DNA of 64,000 nucleotides from Thermoleophilaceae bacterium (GTDB taxonomy: Bacteria > Actinomycetota > Thermoleophilia > Solirubrobacterales > Thermoleophilaceae). The DNA is taken from assembly GCA_040901445.1 (NCBI GenBank), contig JBBDYQ010000010.1:62001-126000 (forward strand), given 5' to 3'. A model generated the notes under the pieces. That model did not search any database. It saw only the letters and a list, made by a program, of their open reading frames with translations, and had not been told where the DNA came from. Position 1 is the stretch's first letter, and each line of letters starts with the position of its first letter. The translations under genes and the position numbers were made by a program. Positions 51,027 through 60,932 of this stretch are shown here, one piece after another.

Positions 51027-52823
51027 CTACCGGGGAGCGCGGCGAACCCGCACGGCCGCGACGGCTCGCCGGTAGCCGCGCTTGCGGGCCACAGCCCTGA
51101 CGCGCCCCGGCCGACGCATGCATGCACGTACACGCGCGTAGCCGTCGCGCCGCGTGCGGGCACGCCGGCCCGCGATTCGCACGGTCGCTCCCCGCACCGG
51201 GCGCCGCCCGCGGCGCAGGCGCGTGGTTGCGCGGAACGTGAAACGGTGGCAGCCGGCCCGGACGCGGCGCGGGCGCATGGAGAGGCTCATGCGGCGGGCG
51301 CGCCGGGTGCTCGCCGGCGCCGCCGCGGCCGGCCACACGTCCTCCTCCACACGCACCGCGTAGAACCCCGCGGTGCCGTCCGAGTACCAGACCTCCCTGC
51401 GCTCCGGCACGACCACCGGCTGCGACATGGCGAACGAGCTCGGCTGGAACCCGTTCTCGAAGCGCGGGCGTGTGGGCGCGACGAAGTAGGCGATCTCCCT
51501 GGGCCGCGTCAGGTCGCTGATGTCGAAGACCCGCAGGCCCGACGCGATGAAGGAGCACGCGACGACCGTCGGGTCGATGCGGCTCGGCAGGCCGCAGTAG
51601 TGCGCCGCGTAGCCCTGCACCGGGCTGAAGGCGCCGGGATCGTCGGCGGCCGCGGCGTGCTCCTCGGGCTGGTTGACCTGCAGGCGCAGGTTGGCGACCA
51701 CGCGCGGGTGTGTCTCGTCCGAGATGTCGATGATGCGAGCGGCGCCGACGGCATCCGGATCGCCTCCGCCGGACGTGCCGGCCGTGTACTCGTCGATCTC
51801 GAGCAGGTAGGGCCTGCCGTCGCGGGTGAAGGGGAGGGCGTTCTGCGGGATCGCGGCTCGGTCCCAGGTCAGGCGGCTGATCTCGCGCGCCTGCGGGGAC
51901 GCCGTGCGCTCCTGGATCTCGGTGGTGTCGAGCACGAGCAGCTCACCGCCGGGATCGGCCACGTAGGCGCGCGTTCCGTCGTCCGAAAGCGACAGCCCGT
52001 GCGAGCGCACCTGACCCTGCCAGATCGCCGAGGGCGCCGCCGGATCGGTCACGTCGATCGCGGTGACCGACGCGGTTGCGGTCGAGGCCGCGTAGAATGT
52101 GCGGCCGTCCGGCGAGAAGCCGCTCTCATGGCCCAGGCGCGCGACCGGCCCCGTGAACCGCAGGACCGGGTGGCGGCAGTCGTCGCTCACGTCGTAGATC
52201 GAGACGAGCCCCGGGTACGTGGTGGGATTGCCGAGCACTGCGGCGAGCAGCCCGCGCTCCGCGTTCAGGACCAGTGACTCGTGAGGCGAGAGCATCGGCA
52301 GCTCGGTCAACCGGTCCGTCTGCACCGGGTTGCCCGGGTCGGACATGTCGAGGACGACCACCCCGAACGAAGTCGCGTCGGCCTTCAGGACGTTGAAGGG
52401 AACGAGCAGCGCCGTGTCGTAGTAGGCGCACTCGCGCCCGGAACGATCGCGGTGACGCAGCACCTTGAAGCCGCCAGAGACGCCATGGCGCCCCACCAGC
52501 GTGGCATTGCACCACAGGCCGTCGTCGGCGGCGCCGGCCGGCACCCGACCCTGGACGTCCGGCTCCGGCCTGGATCCGGGGCGGCACGGCACGTGGGGAG
52601 TGGCCTCGAGCGAGGGCTCGGAGTTCATCTGGGTGGCCACGCGCTCGAGGTCCTGCCCGGAGCCCTGGCCGATCGCGAACAGGTCGTTGAGGGGCATGCC
52701 GTTCTCGCTCGCGCCCGAGTGGAGCGGATGCGCTGCGGCGGCGGCCGGCAACGCAAGGGCGGCGCAGCAGGCGAGTAGGGCCGAGCGTCTCCAGGGCGTG
52801 ACGAGTGTGTGCAGGCCGGGCAT
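51027..52823 (-). CDS. Secreted LVIVD-repeat propeller protein with Arg-rich tail
   Basis: The 598-aa protein has a signal peptide (LLACCAALALPAAAAAH), a propeller-like body with LVIVD-type repeats (FGVVVLDMSDPGNPVQTDRL, LVSIYDVSDDCRHPVLRF, VTAIDVTDPAAPSAIWQGQV, LRVFDISDLTRPREIAYFVA) and a basic region of about 95 residues at the C-terminus (RRVRAGCHRFTFRATTRLRR, RARTRRDGYARVRACMRR). The tail resembles a small Ig/CNA-B-like repeat with high Arg content. The function is unknown; an extracellular structural or adhesive role is possible. Confidence 0.75.
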   Translation of the reverse strand: MPGLHTLVTPWRRSALLACCAALALPAAAAAHPLHSGASENGMPLNDLFAIGQGSGQDLERVATQMNSEPSLEATPHVPCRPGSRPEPDVQGRVPAGAADDGLWCNATLVGRHGVSGGFKVLRHRDRSGRECAYYDTALLVPFNVLKADATSFGVVVLDMSDPGNPVQTDRLTELPMLSPHESLVLNAERGLLAAVLGNPTTYPGLVSIYDVSDDCRHPVLRFTGPVARLGHESGFSPDGRTFYAASTATASVTAIDVTDPAAPSAIWQGQVRSHGLSLSDDGTRAYVADPGGELLVLDTTEIQERTASPQAREISRLTWDRAAIPQNALPFTRDGRPYLLEIDEYTAGTSGGGDPDAVGAARIIDISDETHPRVVANLRLQVNQPEEHAAAADDPGAFSPVQGYAAHYCGLPSRIDPTVVACSFIASGLRVFDISDLTRPREIAYFVAPTRPRFENGFQPSSFAMSQPVVVPERREVWYSDGTAGFYAVRVEEDVWPAAAAPASTRRARRMSLSMRPRRVRAGCHRFTFRATTRLRRGRRPVRGATVRIAGRRARTRRDGYARVRACMRRPGRVRAVARKRGYRRAVAAVRVRRAPR

Positions 52824-52911
52824 CCGCGGAAGCGCCAGTGTGGCACCGGCACGGGTAAGCCGCGCCGGCCCGTCCGCAGGCCGCCGGTGGCAGGGCCCTA
52901 GGATTCCCGGC

Positions 52912-53283
52912 GTGAACTCGCAGCTCTTCTGGCGCTCGCTCCTGGCCCAGGTGGTGTGCGCCGGCCTTCCGTTCGCCGTGCTCGTGGCCCTGCCGCTGCC
53001 GGAGGACCTGTTCGAGGACTACGGCTTCATCGTCGGGCCGGCCGTCTGGCTCGCGGCGGCCTTCGTCGCGTCGCGCTTCATCCCCGCGCCCACGTCGCTG
53101 GTCATGTTCTCCGCGCTCGCCGGCCTGGTGGCCGGGACGATCGTGATGCTCGTGACCTCGCACACGGCCGGCGGGATCGTGGCGCTGCTCGTGTTCGCGG
53201 CGTCGTGCGCCGGCTACGACGAGGGGCGCGAGGCGGTCGGGGCAGGGGCAGGCCGCGGCGGGGACGAGGATCGCGCGGCGTAG
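52912..53283 (+). CDS. Membrane protein, 123 aa
   Basis: Four helices are predicted (LLAQVVCAGLPFAVLVALPL, GFIVGPAVWLAAAFVASRFI, SLVMFSALAGLVAGTIVMLV, AGGIVALLVFAASCAGY) with a Gly/Asp-rich tail. GTG 52912 was chosen because the upstream frame overlaps the divergent gene. No family is recognised. It converges on the anti-sigma-like gene with 6 nt between stops. Confidence 0.65.
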   Translation: MNSQLFWRSLLAQVVCAGLPFAVLVALPLPEDLFEDYGFIVGPAVWLAAAFVASRFIPAPTSLVMFSALAGLVAGTIVMLVTSHTAGGIVALLVFAASCAGYDEGREAVGAGAGRGGDEDRAA

Positions 53284-53289
53284 AGACGC

Positions 53290-53691
53290 CTACAGGTCGA
53301 GCTCGAACCAGATGCGGATGTGCGACTCGCCCCGCTCGAGCGCCCAGCGGTCCGCGAGCCGGTCCACGAGGTAGAGACCCCAACCGGAGGACGCCTCGGG
53401 CTCGAAGGTGAACGGCGACGGCTCGAAGGCCCAGCGCTGGCCGTAGTCCTTGACCTCGACATGCAGCCTGCCGTCGTCCAGCTCGACATCGAGCTCCACC
53501 CACGCGGCGGCCGTCCCGGCGGGCCGCTGAACCCGGCTGGCTATCAGCTCGGTGACGAGCAGGCGCACGTCGCTGAGGGCGACCTCGTCGATCTCGCTGG
53601 AGAGAGCGTCGACCGCCTGGCGCGCGGCGAATGCCGCGTCAGGACGTCGAGGGAGCCGGAGTCGAGATCCGATGCCCTGGACATCCCCCAT
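53290..53691 (-). CDS. Anti-sigma-factor-like HATPase (RsbW/SpoIIAB type)
   Basis: The 133-aa protein has the GHKL fold of serine-kinase anti-sigma factors: LSDVRLLVTELIASRVQRPA as N-box region, VEVKDYGQRWAF as G1 region and SSGWGLYLVDRLADRWALER as G2. The usual N-box Asn is Ser here (ELIASRV), and the G1 Asp-x-Gly is present as DYG, so nucleotide binding may be altered. It could bind a sigma factor or act with a phosphatase in stress signalling. No sigma factor is adjacent. Confidence 0.8.
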   Translation of the reverse strand: MGDVQGIGSRLRLPRRPDAAFAARQAVDALSSEIDEVALSDVRLLVTELIASRVQRPAGTAAAWVELDVELDDGRLHVEVKDYGQRWAFEPSPFTFEPEASSGWGLYLVDRLADRWALERGESHIRIWFELDL

Positions 53692-53735
53692 CCGGGCGGA
53701 TGCTACGCCGATCGAGCCACGGCATGGGCAGTTGA

Positions 53736-53807
53736 TAGCCCCGGCGAGAATCGAACTCGCGCTCCCTGGATGAAAACCAGATGTGCTGACCGTTACACCA
53801 CGGGGCC
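53736..53807 (-). tRNA. tRNA-Glu(TTC)
   Basis: The cloverleaf is complete: acceptor GGCCCCG with CGGGGCT, anticodon arm TCTGG-TTTTCAT-CCAGG (anticodon TTC), T-arm GCGAG-TTCGATT-CTCGC, discriminator A. No 3' duplication was seen for this tRNA. Confidence 0.95.
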
Positions 53808-53952
53808 GCCGCCGGGAGGGAGTCTAGGGGGGCCATCCAGGAATACGGCGGCTTCGAGCAGCCGCGATGGCTCGACCTACCAACGCGTTAGGCCTACGGC
53901 GATCCGGGTAGGCCACCCTCGTTCGCTGCCGACTGAGTAGGAGGACGCACCC

Positions 53953-54816
53953 GTGGCCGAGATGACTGCCAGAGACGCCAAGCTCATCCAGTACCTGAAC
54001 GAGGCCTTCGGCAAGGAGAAGGAGCTCGAGACGGCTCTGCAGGCGCACATCGCGATGACCACGCGCGCGCCCTACAAGAAGAAGCTGCAGGAGCACCTGC
54101 GCGAGACCAAGCGCCACGCCAAGGAGGTCGAGCGCCGCATCAAGAAGCTCGGCGGCAAGGCCGAGGCGCTGTCCGCTCCCGGACCGGACGCGGTTGGCGA
54201 GACCGCCGGCAAGATGGCGGGCGCGGCTCGCAAGGCCGTGGCCGTCGCCAAGGGCCCGGTGCACGCCCTGCGCGGCACCGGCGAGCAGGAGAAGATGCTC
54301 AAGAACGCCAAGACGGAGTTCTTCAACGAGGCGGAGGAGATCGCCACCTACCGGGCGATCGAGACCCTGAGCGAGAAGGTGGGGGACAAGGAGACGGCCA
54401 AGCTCGCCCGCGCGATCCTGCGTGAGGAGGAGCGGATGCAGAAGTTCCTCGAGCGGCTGATCCCCCAGCTCGCGAAGGCGGTCGTCACCGAGGAGATCCC
54501 GGCGTCGGAGCGCAACGGGTCGCGCCGCCGTCGCAGTGGCGCGGGCTCACGGAGCAGCGGCCGGTCGGCCGGCGCCTCGTCGCGGTCGGGCTCCACGTCG
54601 CGCTCGTCCTCGGGCCGCGCCAAGTCATCGGGCCGGGCGAAGGCCTCGGGCCGCGCCAAGTCCACAACCCGCACGACGCCGTCCAAGCGCGCGTCCTCGG
54701 GCCGCGCCTCCTCGGGCCGGGCGAAGACCGCGAGCCGCTCCGCGTCGTCGCGCTCGCGCGCCTCGGGGTCGCGGAAGTCCGGGTCCTCGAGCGGCACGCG
54801 CTCGCGCAGCCGGTAG
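53953..54816 (+). CDS. DUF892 (YciF-like) ferritin-fold protein with histone-like tail
   Basis: Residues about 5-170 form the DUF892 helical bundle (LIQYLNEAFGKEKELETALQ, EHLRETKRHAKEVERRIKKL, NEAEEIATYRAIETLSEKVG, REEERMQKFLERLIPQLAKA), a family linked to stress and ferritin-like folds. From about residue 187 to 287 it is a low-complexity Ser/Arg/Lys/Ala tail with SGRAKSSGRAKASGRAK repeats, like histone H1 or mycobacterial HupB tails, suggesting nucleic-acid binding. AGGAGG lies about 8 nt before GTG 53953. Confidence 0.88.
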   Translation: MAEMTARDAKLIQYLNEAFGKEKELETALQAHIAMTTRAPYKKKLQEHLRETKRHAKEVERRIKKLGGKAEALSAPGPDAVGETAGKMAGAARKAVAVAKGPVHALRGTGEQEKMLKNAKTEFFNEAEEIATYRAIETLSEKVGDKETAKLARAILREEERMQKFLERLIPQLAKAVVTEEIPASERNGSRRRRSGAGSRSSGRSAGASSRSGSTSRSSSGRAKSSGRAKASGRAKSTTRTTPSKRASSGRASSGRAKTASRSASSRSRASGSRKSGSSSGTRSRSR

Positions 54817-54868
54817 CCACGCGCGGGGGGCGCCGGTTCGCTGGCGCCCCGCGCTCGTCGCCCCTACG

Positions 54869-56110
54869 ATGGCCCCCGTGCCGACCGTGATCGCACGGCG
54901 GGCCGCCCTCGCCGCCCTCGCCACGCTCTTCGTGCCGCCGGCAGCTCCCGCGGCGGCCCAGCGCACATTCGGCACGCCCCCGATCCCGATCTCCGTCGGG
55001 CCCGGCGGCCAGGCCGCGAACGGCCCGTCGGGCGGCGCCGCTCTCTCGGGCGACAATCGCAGGGCACGCATCGCCGCGTACCACTCCGACGCTTCCAACC
55101 TGGTGTCGGGCGACGGCAACGACGTCAGCGACGTGTTCATCTGGCGGCGCCCCCGGGGCTCCAACGGCCTCAACCTGCCGCGGCCCGTGGGCACGGTCCA
55201 GCGAGTGAGCCTGGCGGGCCGCTCGGGCGAGGCCAACGGCCCCTCGCTCAACCCCTCGGTGGACGGCTCGCTGCGGCGCTCGCCCAACTGCGTGGCGTTC
55301 CAGTCGCAGGCCACCAACCTCTCGGGCGCCGATCGCGACAGCCGCTGGGACATCTACGTGCGCGACCTGCGCCGCCGCCGCACCACGCTTGTCTCGCGCG
55401 GCATATCACCCGACGCCACCGACCCGGCCATCGACGGCGGCTGCCGCCAGGTGGCCTTCCAGGCCGGGGGGAGAGCCTATCTCGGCAACACGCGTGGCAG
55501 CCGGCCGCGCTCACTCGGGCGCGGCTCGAACCCCGACATCTCGCTGGACGGCACGGCGGTCGTGTGGGAGCGCGGCAGCTCGGTGGTCATCCGCCGGGCG
55601 GGCGCCACCTCCACCGTCGCGCGCGGCTCCAACCCGCGCGTGTCCGACAAGGAAGGCTCGGTCTGGGGCGTGATCTTCGACAGCCGCTCGCGGCTCACCC
55701 GCCGCGACACCAGCCGCGCGCCCGACGTGTACACGCGCCAGGTCCGCTCGCGCGGAGGCGGGCGCCGCACCGACCTGATCTCGGCCTCGCGCCGCGGCGG
55801 CCGGCGCCTGCCGGGCAGCAGCGGCAGCGGCGACATCACCGCCTTCGGCACCAACCGCGGCTTCCTGACCTGGGTCACCACCTCCGGCGCCCGCTCGACC
55901 TTCTGGTATCGCAACAACAACAGCGGCAACATCGACGACCTCGCCATCGCCGACGGCGCGGGCGCCACCCCGTCGATCACCGACGCCGTCACGAGCGCGC
56001 GCGGCAACTTCGTGGCCTACAGCTCCACGGCCGAGCAGGGCCGCTTCGACGGCAACGGCTCCGTGCAGGACGTCTTCATCAAGCATCTGGGCCGCGGCGA
56101 CCGGCTCTAG
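54869..56110 (+). CDS. Secreted WD40/PD40-like propeller protein
   Basis: The 413-aa protein has a signal peptide (IARRAALAALATLFVPPAAP) and TolB/PD40-type repeats: NGPSGGAALSGDNRRARIAA, HSDASNLVSGDGNDVSDVFI, NCVAFQSQATNLSGADRDSR, DIYVRDLRRRRTTLVSRG and FVAYSSTAEQGRFDGNGSVQ. The body is Arg-rich. The function is unknown; such propellers are common in Thermoleophilia-like and other soil actinobacterial secretomes. Confidence 0.76.
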   Translation: MAPVPTVIARRAALAALATLFVPPAAPAAAQRTFGTPPIPISVGPGGQAANGPSGGAALSGDNRRARIAAYHSDASNLVSGDGNDVSDVFIWRRPRGSNGLNLPRPVGTVQRVSLAGRSGEANGPSLNPSVDGSLRRSPNCVAFQSQATNLSGADRDSRWDIYVRDLRRRRTTLVSRGISPDATDPAIDGGCRQVAFQAGGRAYLGNTRGSRPRSLGRGSNPDISLDGTAVVWERGSSVVIRRAGATSTVARGSNPRVSDKEGSVWGVIFDSRSRLTRRDTSRAPDVYTRQVRSRGGGRRTDLISASRRGGRRLPGSSGSGDITAFGTNRGFLTWVTTSGARSTFWYRNNNSGNIDDLAIADGAGATPSITDAVTSARGNFVAYSSTAEQGRFDGNGSVQDVFIKHLGRGDRL

Positions 56111-56136
56111 AGCACGAGGTCCCGGGGCGCGGACAG

Positions 56137-56211
56137 TGCCCCCGGCGGGATTCGAACCCGCGACCCACGGATTAAAAGTCCGTCGCTCTAAGCCAGCTGA
56201 GCTACGGGGGC
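56137..56211 (-). tRNA. tRNA-Lys(TTT)
   Basis: The cloverleaf is complete: acceptor GCCCCCG/CGGGGGC, D-arm GCTC/GAGC, anticodon arm ACGGA-CTTTTAA-TCCGT (anticodon TTT), T-arm GCGGG-TTCGAAT-CCCGC, discriminator A. Confidence 0.96.
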
Positions 56212-56299
56212 GGATACAGCTTAGGCGGCGCGGTGCCGGTATCGCCCCCCGTCTGGGTCGCCTACGCTTGACCCGGGCCGGTCAAACAAGGGAGGAAGC

Positions 56300-56776
56300 A
56301 TGAAGAAGCGTTACTTCGCCATCGTGATCGGCGCGATGGCGTGCGTGGTGCTCGGGTTCACGGTCTCGTCGGTCGCCCAGCGGGGCAGCTCGAACCAGGC
56401 CTTCTTCGCCACGCTCACCGGCGCGAACGAGCTCGACGAGGACAACGACCGCGGGGCTGGGGATCGCAACGGTCGCGGGGCCTTCAGCGCGATCTTCGAC
56501 GGGCGCCAGCTCTGCTACGGCATCCAGGTGAAGAACATCGGTGACCCGAGCGCGGCCCACATCCACCGCGCACGCTCCAACCGAAACGGCCCGGTGGTCG
56601 TGCCGCTGGAGACGCCGGACGGGGGCGACCAGGGCACCTCGAGCGCCTGCACGCGCCTGAGCAGCCGCCTGGCGCGCTCGATCCAGCGCAACCCCGGCAG
56701 CTACTACGTGAACGTGCACAACGCCGACTTCCCGAACGGCGCGGTGCGCGGGCAGCTGTTCGGCCGGGCACGCTGA
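56300..56776 (+). CDS. Secreted CHRD-domain protein
   Basis: The 158-aa protein has a signal/anchor (FAIVIGAMACVVLGFTVSSV) and a CHRD-like beta domain: FFATLTGANELDEDNDRGAG, CYGIQVKNIGDPSAAHIHRA, GPVVVPLETPDGGDQGTSSA and the closing SYYVNVHNADFPNGAVRGQL. CHRD domains occur in chordin and in many bacterial secreted proteins of unknown role. GGGAGG precedes ATG 56300. A strong terminator follows. Confidence 0.88.
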   Translation: MKKRYFAIVIGAMACVVLGFTVSSVAQRGSSNQAFFATLTGANELDEDNDRGAGDRNGRGAFSAIFDGRQLCYGIQVKNIGDPSAAHIHRARSNRNGPVVVPLETPDGGDQGTSSACTRLSSRLARSIQRNPGSYYVNVHNADFPNGAVRGQLFGRAR

Positions 56777-56788
56777 CCTGACCGCTTG

Positions 56789-56817
56789 CTGGGCGGGGCG
56801 CAGCGAGCCCCGCCCAG
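56789..56817. terminator. Bidirectional hairpin between the CHRD gene and purH
   Basis: CTGGGCGGGGC (56789-56799) and GCCCCGCCCAG (56807-56817) form a perfect 11-bp stem with a 7-nt loop in the 65-bp gap between convergent genes. Confidence 0.75.
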
Positions 56818-56841
56818 GCGAGCCCGCGGCGCGCCGGGGGC

Positions 56842-58417
<1,576 letters not shown>

Positions 58418-58440
<23 letters not shown>

Positions 58441-59062
58441 CGACCAGCACGCGCCGCGGGTTGCCGGGATCGGTGCGCACGGCCCCGCGCGCTATCAGGC
58501 GGATCGCCTGCGGGAGGAGCCGGTGCTCGATCTCGTGGACGCGGGTCTCGACGGCGGCGATGTCGGCAGCATACGGAAGCTCCAGCGCCTCCTGCAGGAC
58601 GATCGGCCCGGTGTCCAGTCCCTCGTCCACGAAGTGCACCGTGACGCCCGTGACGCGCACCCCGTAGTCCATCGCCTGCTCGATCGCGCGGATGCCCGGG
58701 AAGGCGGGGAGCAGGGACGGATGCACGTTGATCATGCGCCCGGCGAAGCGGCGGACGAACGCCACGTCGAGCACCTCCATGAAGCCCGCGAGCACCAGCA
58801 GCCCGACGCCGTGCTGCTCGAGCCAGTCCCCCATCGCGACGTCCCGCGCCGAGCGGTCCTCGTAGTCGATGCCCGCGAACACGCCGGCGTCCACGCCGGC
58901 GTCCCGCGCGCGCTCCAGCCCCCGAGCCTCCGCCCTGCTGGAGGCCACGCACGCCACCTCGATCCCCTCGCGGCCGTGGACGGTGTCGAGGATCGCCTGC
59001 AGGTTCGTGCCCGCGCCCGAGACGAGCACGCCCACGCGCAGGCCGGAGCCCGCCGCCGTCAC
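58418..59062 (-). CDS. purN: Phosphoribosylglycinamide formyltransferase
   Basis: PurN transfers a formyl group from 10-formyl-THF to GAR. The 214-aa protein shows LRVGVLVSGAGTNLQAIL at the nucleotide-binding loop, AGFMEVLDVAFVRRFAGRMI, the catalytic INVHPSLLPAFPG with Asn/His, and VTGVTVHFVDEGLDTGPIVL with the essential Asp. It overlaps purH downstream, and its ATG overlaps the recQ stop (ATGA). Confidence 0.95.
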
Positions 59063-60855
59063 GCCCGGACGCGCAGCACGGGATACGCCCCGCCGCTCGT
59101 GGCGAGCTTCCCGTCGTCGATGAGCTCATCGATCCGCGCGAGGATCTCCGCCCGCCGGCGGCGCGCCGAGCTTCCGTAGGCGGGCAGCCCGTCGTACGCG
59201 TTGCGCGCGATCTTCTTCGTGCGCGCCCCATGCAGGATCTCGGCGCAAGTGGTGCGCCCCACGGCGGGCCTGGCGCCGCGCGCGACCGAGATGATGGCGT
59301 CGTCGAGGCTCTCGAGCGTGACCGGGTCCGGCGGGGGGGCCACCGGCGCGAGCGACGGGTCGCAGATGTCGCAGCAGGGGCCCTCGGGCGCCGGCTCGGC
59401 CGAATCGCCGAAGTGGCGCAGGATGGTGCCACGCCGGCAATCGGCGCCCTCGACGTACGCCCAGGACTCGCGGTACTGACGCCAGCGAGCCCGTGCGGCG
59501 TCGGCGATCGAGGCGCGGCACAGCGTGTCCACCCGGCGGTCGAACTCGCGCTCGATCCTGCCCGCCACGCGATCGGGAGCCGACGGCGCCGGCTGGATGG
59601 CGCCCGCCCGCGCGAGATGCCCGAGCAGGGCGCGCAGCTGGTCCGCGCTGCAGCGGAGGTCGCGCGCCAGCTCTCGCGCAGCGACGTCATAGCGCAGGGG
59701 AGCCGGCGTGCTGCCGTCGAGCGCGGGCTGCACCGGCCCCGCCGCCCGCCGCGCCGCATTCTCGAGCAGCCGCGCGAGCCTGCCCGGCAGCCCCTCGTCG
59801 AGCTCGTCGCGCTTGATGAAGTGGACGTGCAGGGCCTTGTCGCGCGCCTCGGCCAGCAGCAGCGCCCGCGCCGGGGCGCCGTCACGCCCGCCGCGGCCCG
59901 CCTCCTGGTAGTAGGCCTCCAGTGACGACGGCACGCTGGCATGGACGACCGTGCGCACGTTGGGCTTGTCGACCCCCATGCCGAAGGCGTTGGTGGCCAC
60001 CACCACCCGCACGTCGTCGGCGAGGAAGCGCCGCTGCACATCGGCCCGGTGGGCGCGCTCGAGCCCGGCGTGGTAGGCGAGCGCCTCCTCGCCGAGCGCG
60101 GCCGACAGCTCCTCCGCGACCTCCTCCGAGCCCGCGCGCGTGCCCGCGTAGACGATGGCCGGCAGGGCATCGGGCGCGCGCAGCGCCTCGACCAGGAGCG
60201 TCCGCTTCTCGCTTCCGCCCGGCCGCACCACCGTGAATGACAGGTTGGGCCGGTCGAACCCCGTGACAACCCGCAGCACCTCCCGCAGCCCCAGCCGCCG
60301 CACCACGTCGGTGGCCACGCGCGGGGTGGCCGTGGCGGTGGACGCGAACAGCGACGCGGCGCCGAGGTGGCGCGCGGCGTCCGCCAGCCGGAAGTAGTCC
60401 GGCCGGAAGTCGTGCCCCCACTGCGAGACGCAGTGCGCCTCGTCGACCACGAACAGTCCCACGCGCACACCGCGCAGCTTGTCGAGGAAGCCGGGGGACG
60501 AGAACCGCTCCGGCGCGACGTACAGCAGGCGCAGCGAGCCGTCCGCCGCACGCGTCAGCGCCCGCGAGTTGGCCGACGCGTCCTGCTGGGCGTTGACCAG
60601 CGCCACCCGCTCCCCGAGCCCGCGCGCCGCCAGCGCCTCCACCTGGTCCTGCATGAGCGCCACGAGCGGCGACACGACGATCGCGAGGTCGTCCCGCAGC
60701 AGTGCGGGCAGCTGGTAGCAGAGCGACTTGCCCGAGCCCGTGGGCATGACCACGAGCGCGTCGCGGCCCGCCAGGGCGGCCTCGCAGGCCTCGCGCTGGC
60801 CGCGCCGGAAGCCGGGGAACCCGAAGTTCTCGGCGAGTGCGGAGTCGAGGTCCAT
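59059..60855 (-). CDS. recQ: ATP-dependent DNA helicase RecQ
   Basis: The 598-aa helicase has FGFPGFRRGQREACEAALAG with Q-motif-like start, Walker A MPTGSGKSLCYQLPAL, DEAH box VVDEAHCVSQWGHDFRPDY, motif VI YYQEAGRGGRDG and the RecQ zinc-binding region (CRASIADAAR, YVEGADCRRGTILRHFGD, PCCDICDP). A C-terminal winged helix (RQC) follows; a HRDC domain is not evident. ATG 60855 was preferred over an upstream start in the hairpin region. It lies inside the purine cluster and overlaps purN. Confidence 0.93.
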   Translation of the reverse strand: MDLDSALAENFGFPGFRRGQREACEAALAGRDALVVMPTGSGKSLCYQLPALLRDDLAIVVSPLVALMQDQVEALAARGLGERVALVNAQQDASANSRALTRAADGSLRLLYVAPERFSSPGFLDKLRGVRVGLFVVDEAHCVSQWGHDFRPDYFRLADAARHLGAASLFASTATATPRVATDVVRRLGLREVLRVVTGFDRPNLSFTVVRPGGSEKRTLLVEALRAPDALPAIVYAGTRAGSEEVAEELSAALGEEALAYHAGLERAHRADVQRRFLADDVRVVVATNAFGMGVDKPNVRTVVHASVPSSLEAYYQEAGRGGRDGAPARALLLAEARDKALHVHFIKRDELDEGLPGRLARLLENAARRAAGPVQPALDGSTPAPLRYDVAARELARDLRCSADQLRALLGHLARAGAIQPAPSAPDRVAGRIEREFDRRVDTLCRASIADAARARWRQYRESWAYVEGADCRRGTILRHFGDSAEPAPEGPCCDICDPSLAPVAPPPDPVTLESLDDAIISVARGARPAVGRTTCAEILHGARTKKIARNAYDGLPAYGSSARRRRAEILARIDELIDDGKLATSGGAYPVLRVRA

Positions 60856-60870
60856 CCGGCGGCCCACCCT

Positions 60871-60916
60871 AGCGGCCGAACCGGCCGCTCCCGGGCCGTC
60901 GTGACGCAATCGTCAC
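60871..60916 (-). terminator. Two hairpins between purF and recQ
   Basis: AGCGGCCG and CGGCCGCT (60871-60889) form an 8-bp stem with a 3-nt loop, and GTGACG/CGTCAC (60901-60916) a 6-bp stem with loop CAAT. Both lie in the 77-bp gap downstream of purF and could terminate or attenuate transcription into recQ-purN-purH. Confidence 0.5.
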
Positions 60917-60932
60917 GCTCGTTGCGTAGAAG

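Noticed and set aside
54536-54868. Upstream extension of the secreted propeller frame
   Set aside because: It overlaps the repeat-rich tail of the DUF892 protein in another frame and is pure Arg/Ala/Pro shadow; the signal peptide starts at 54869.
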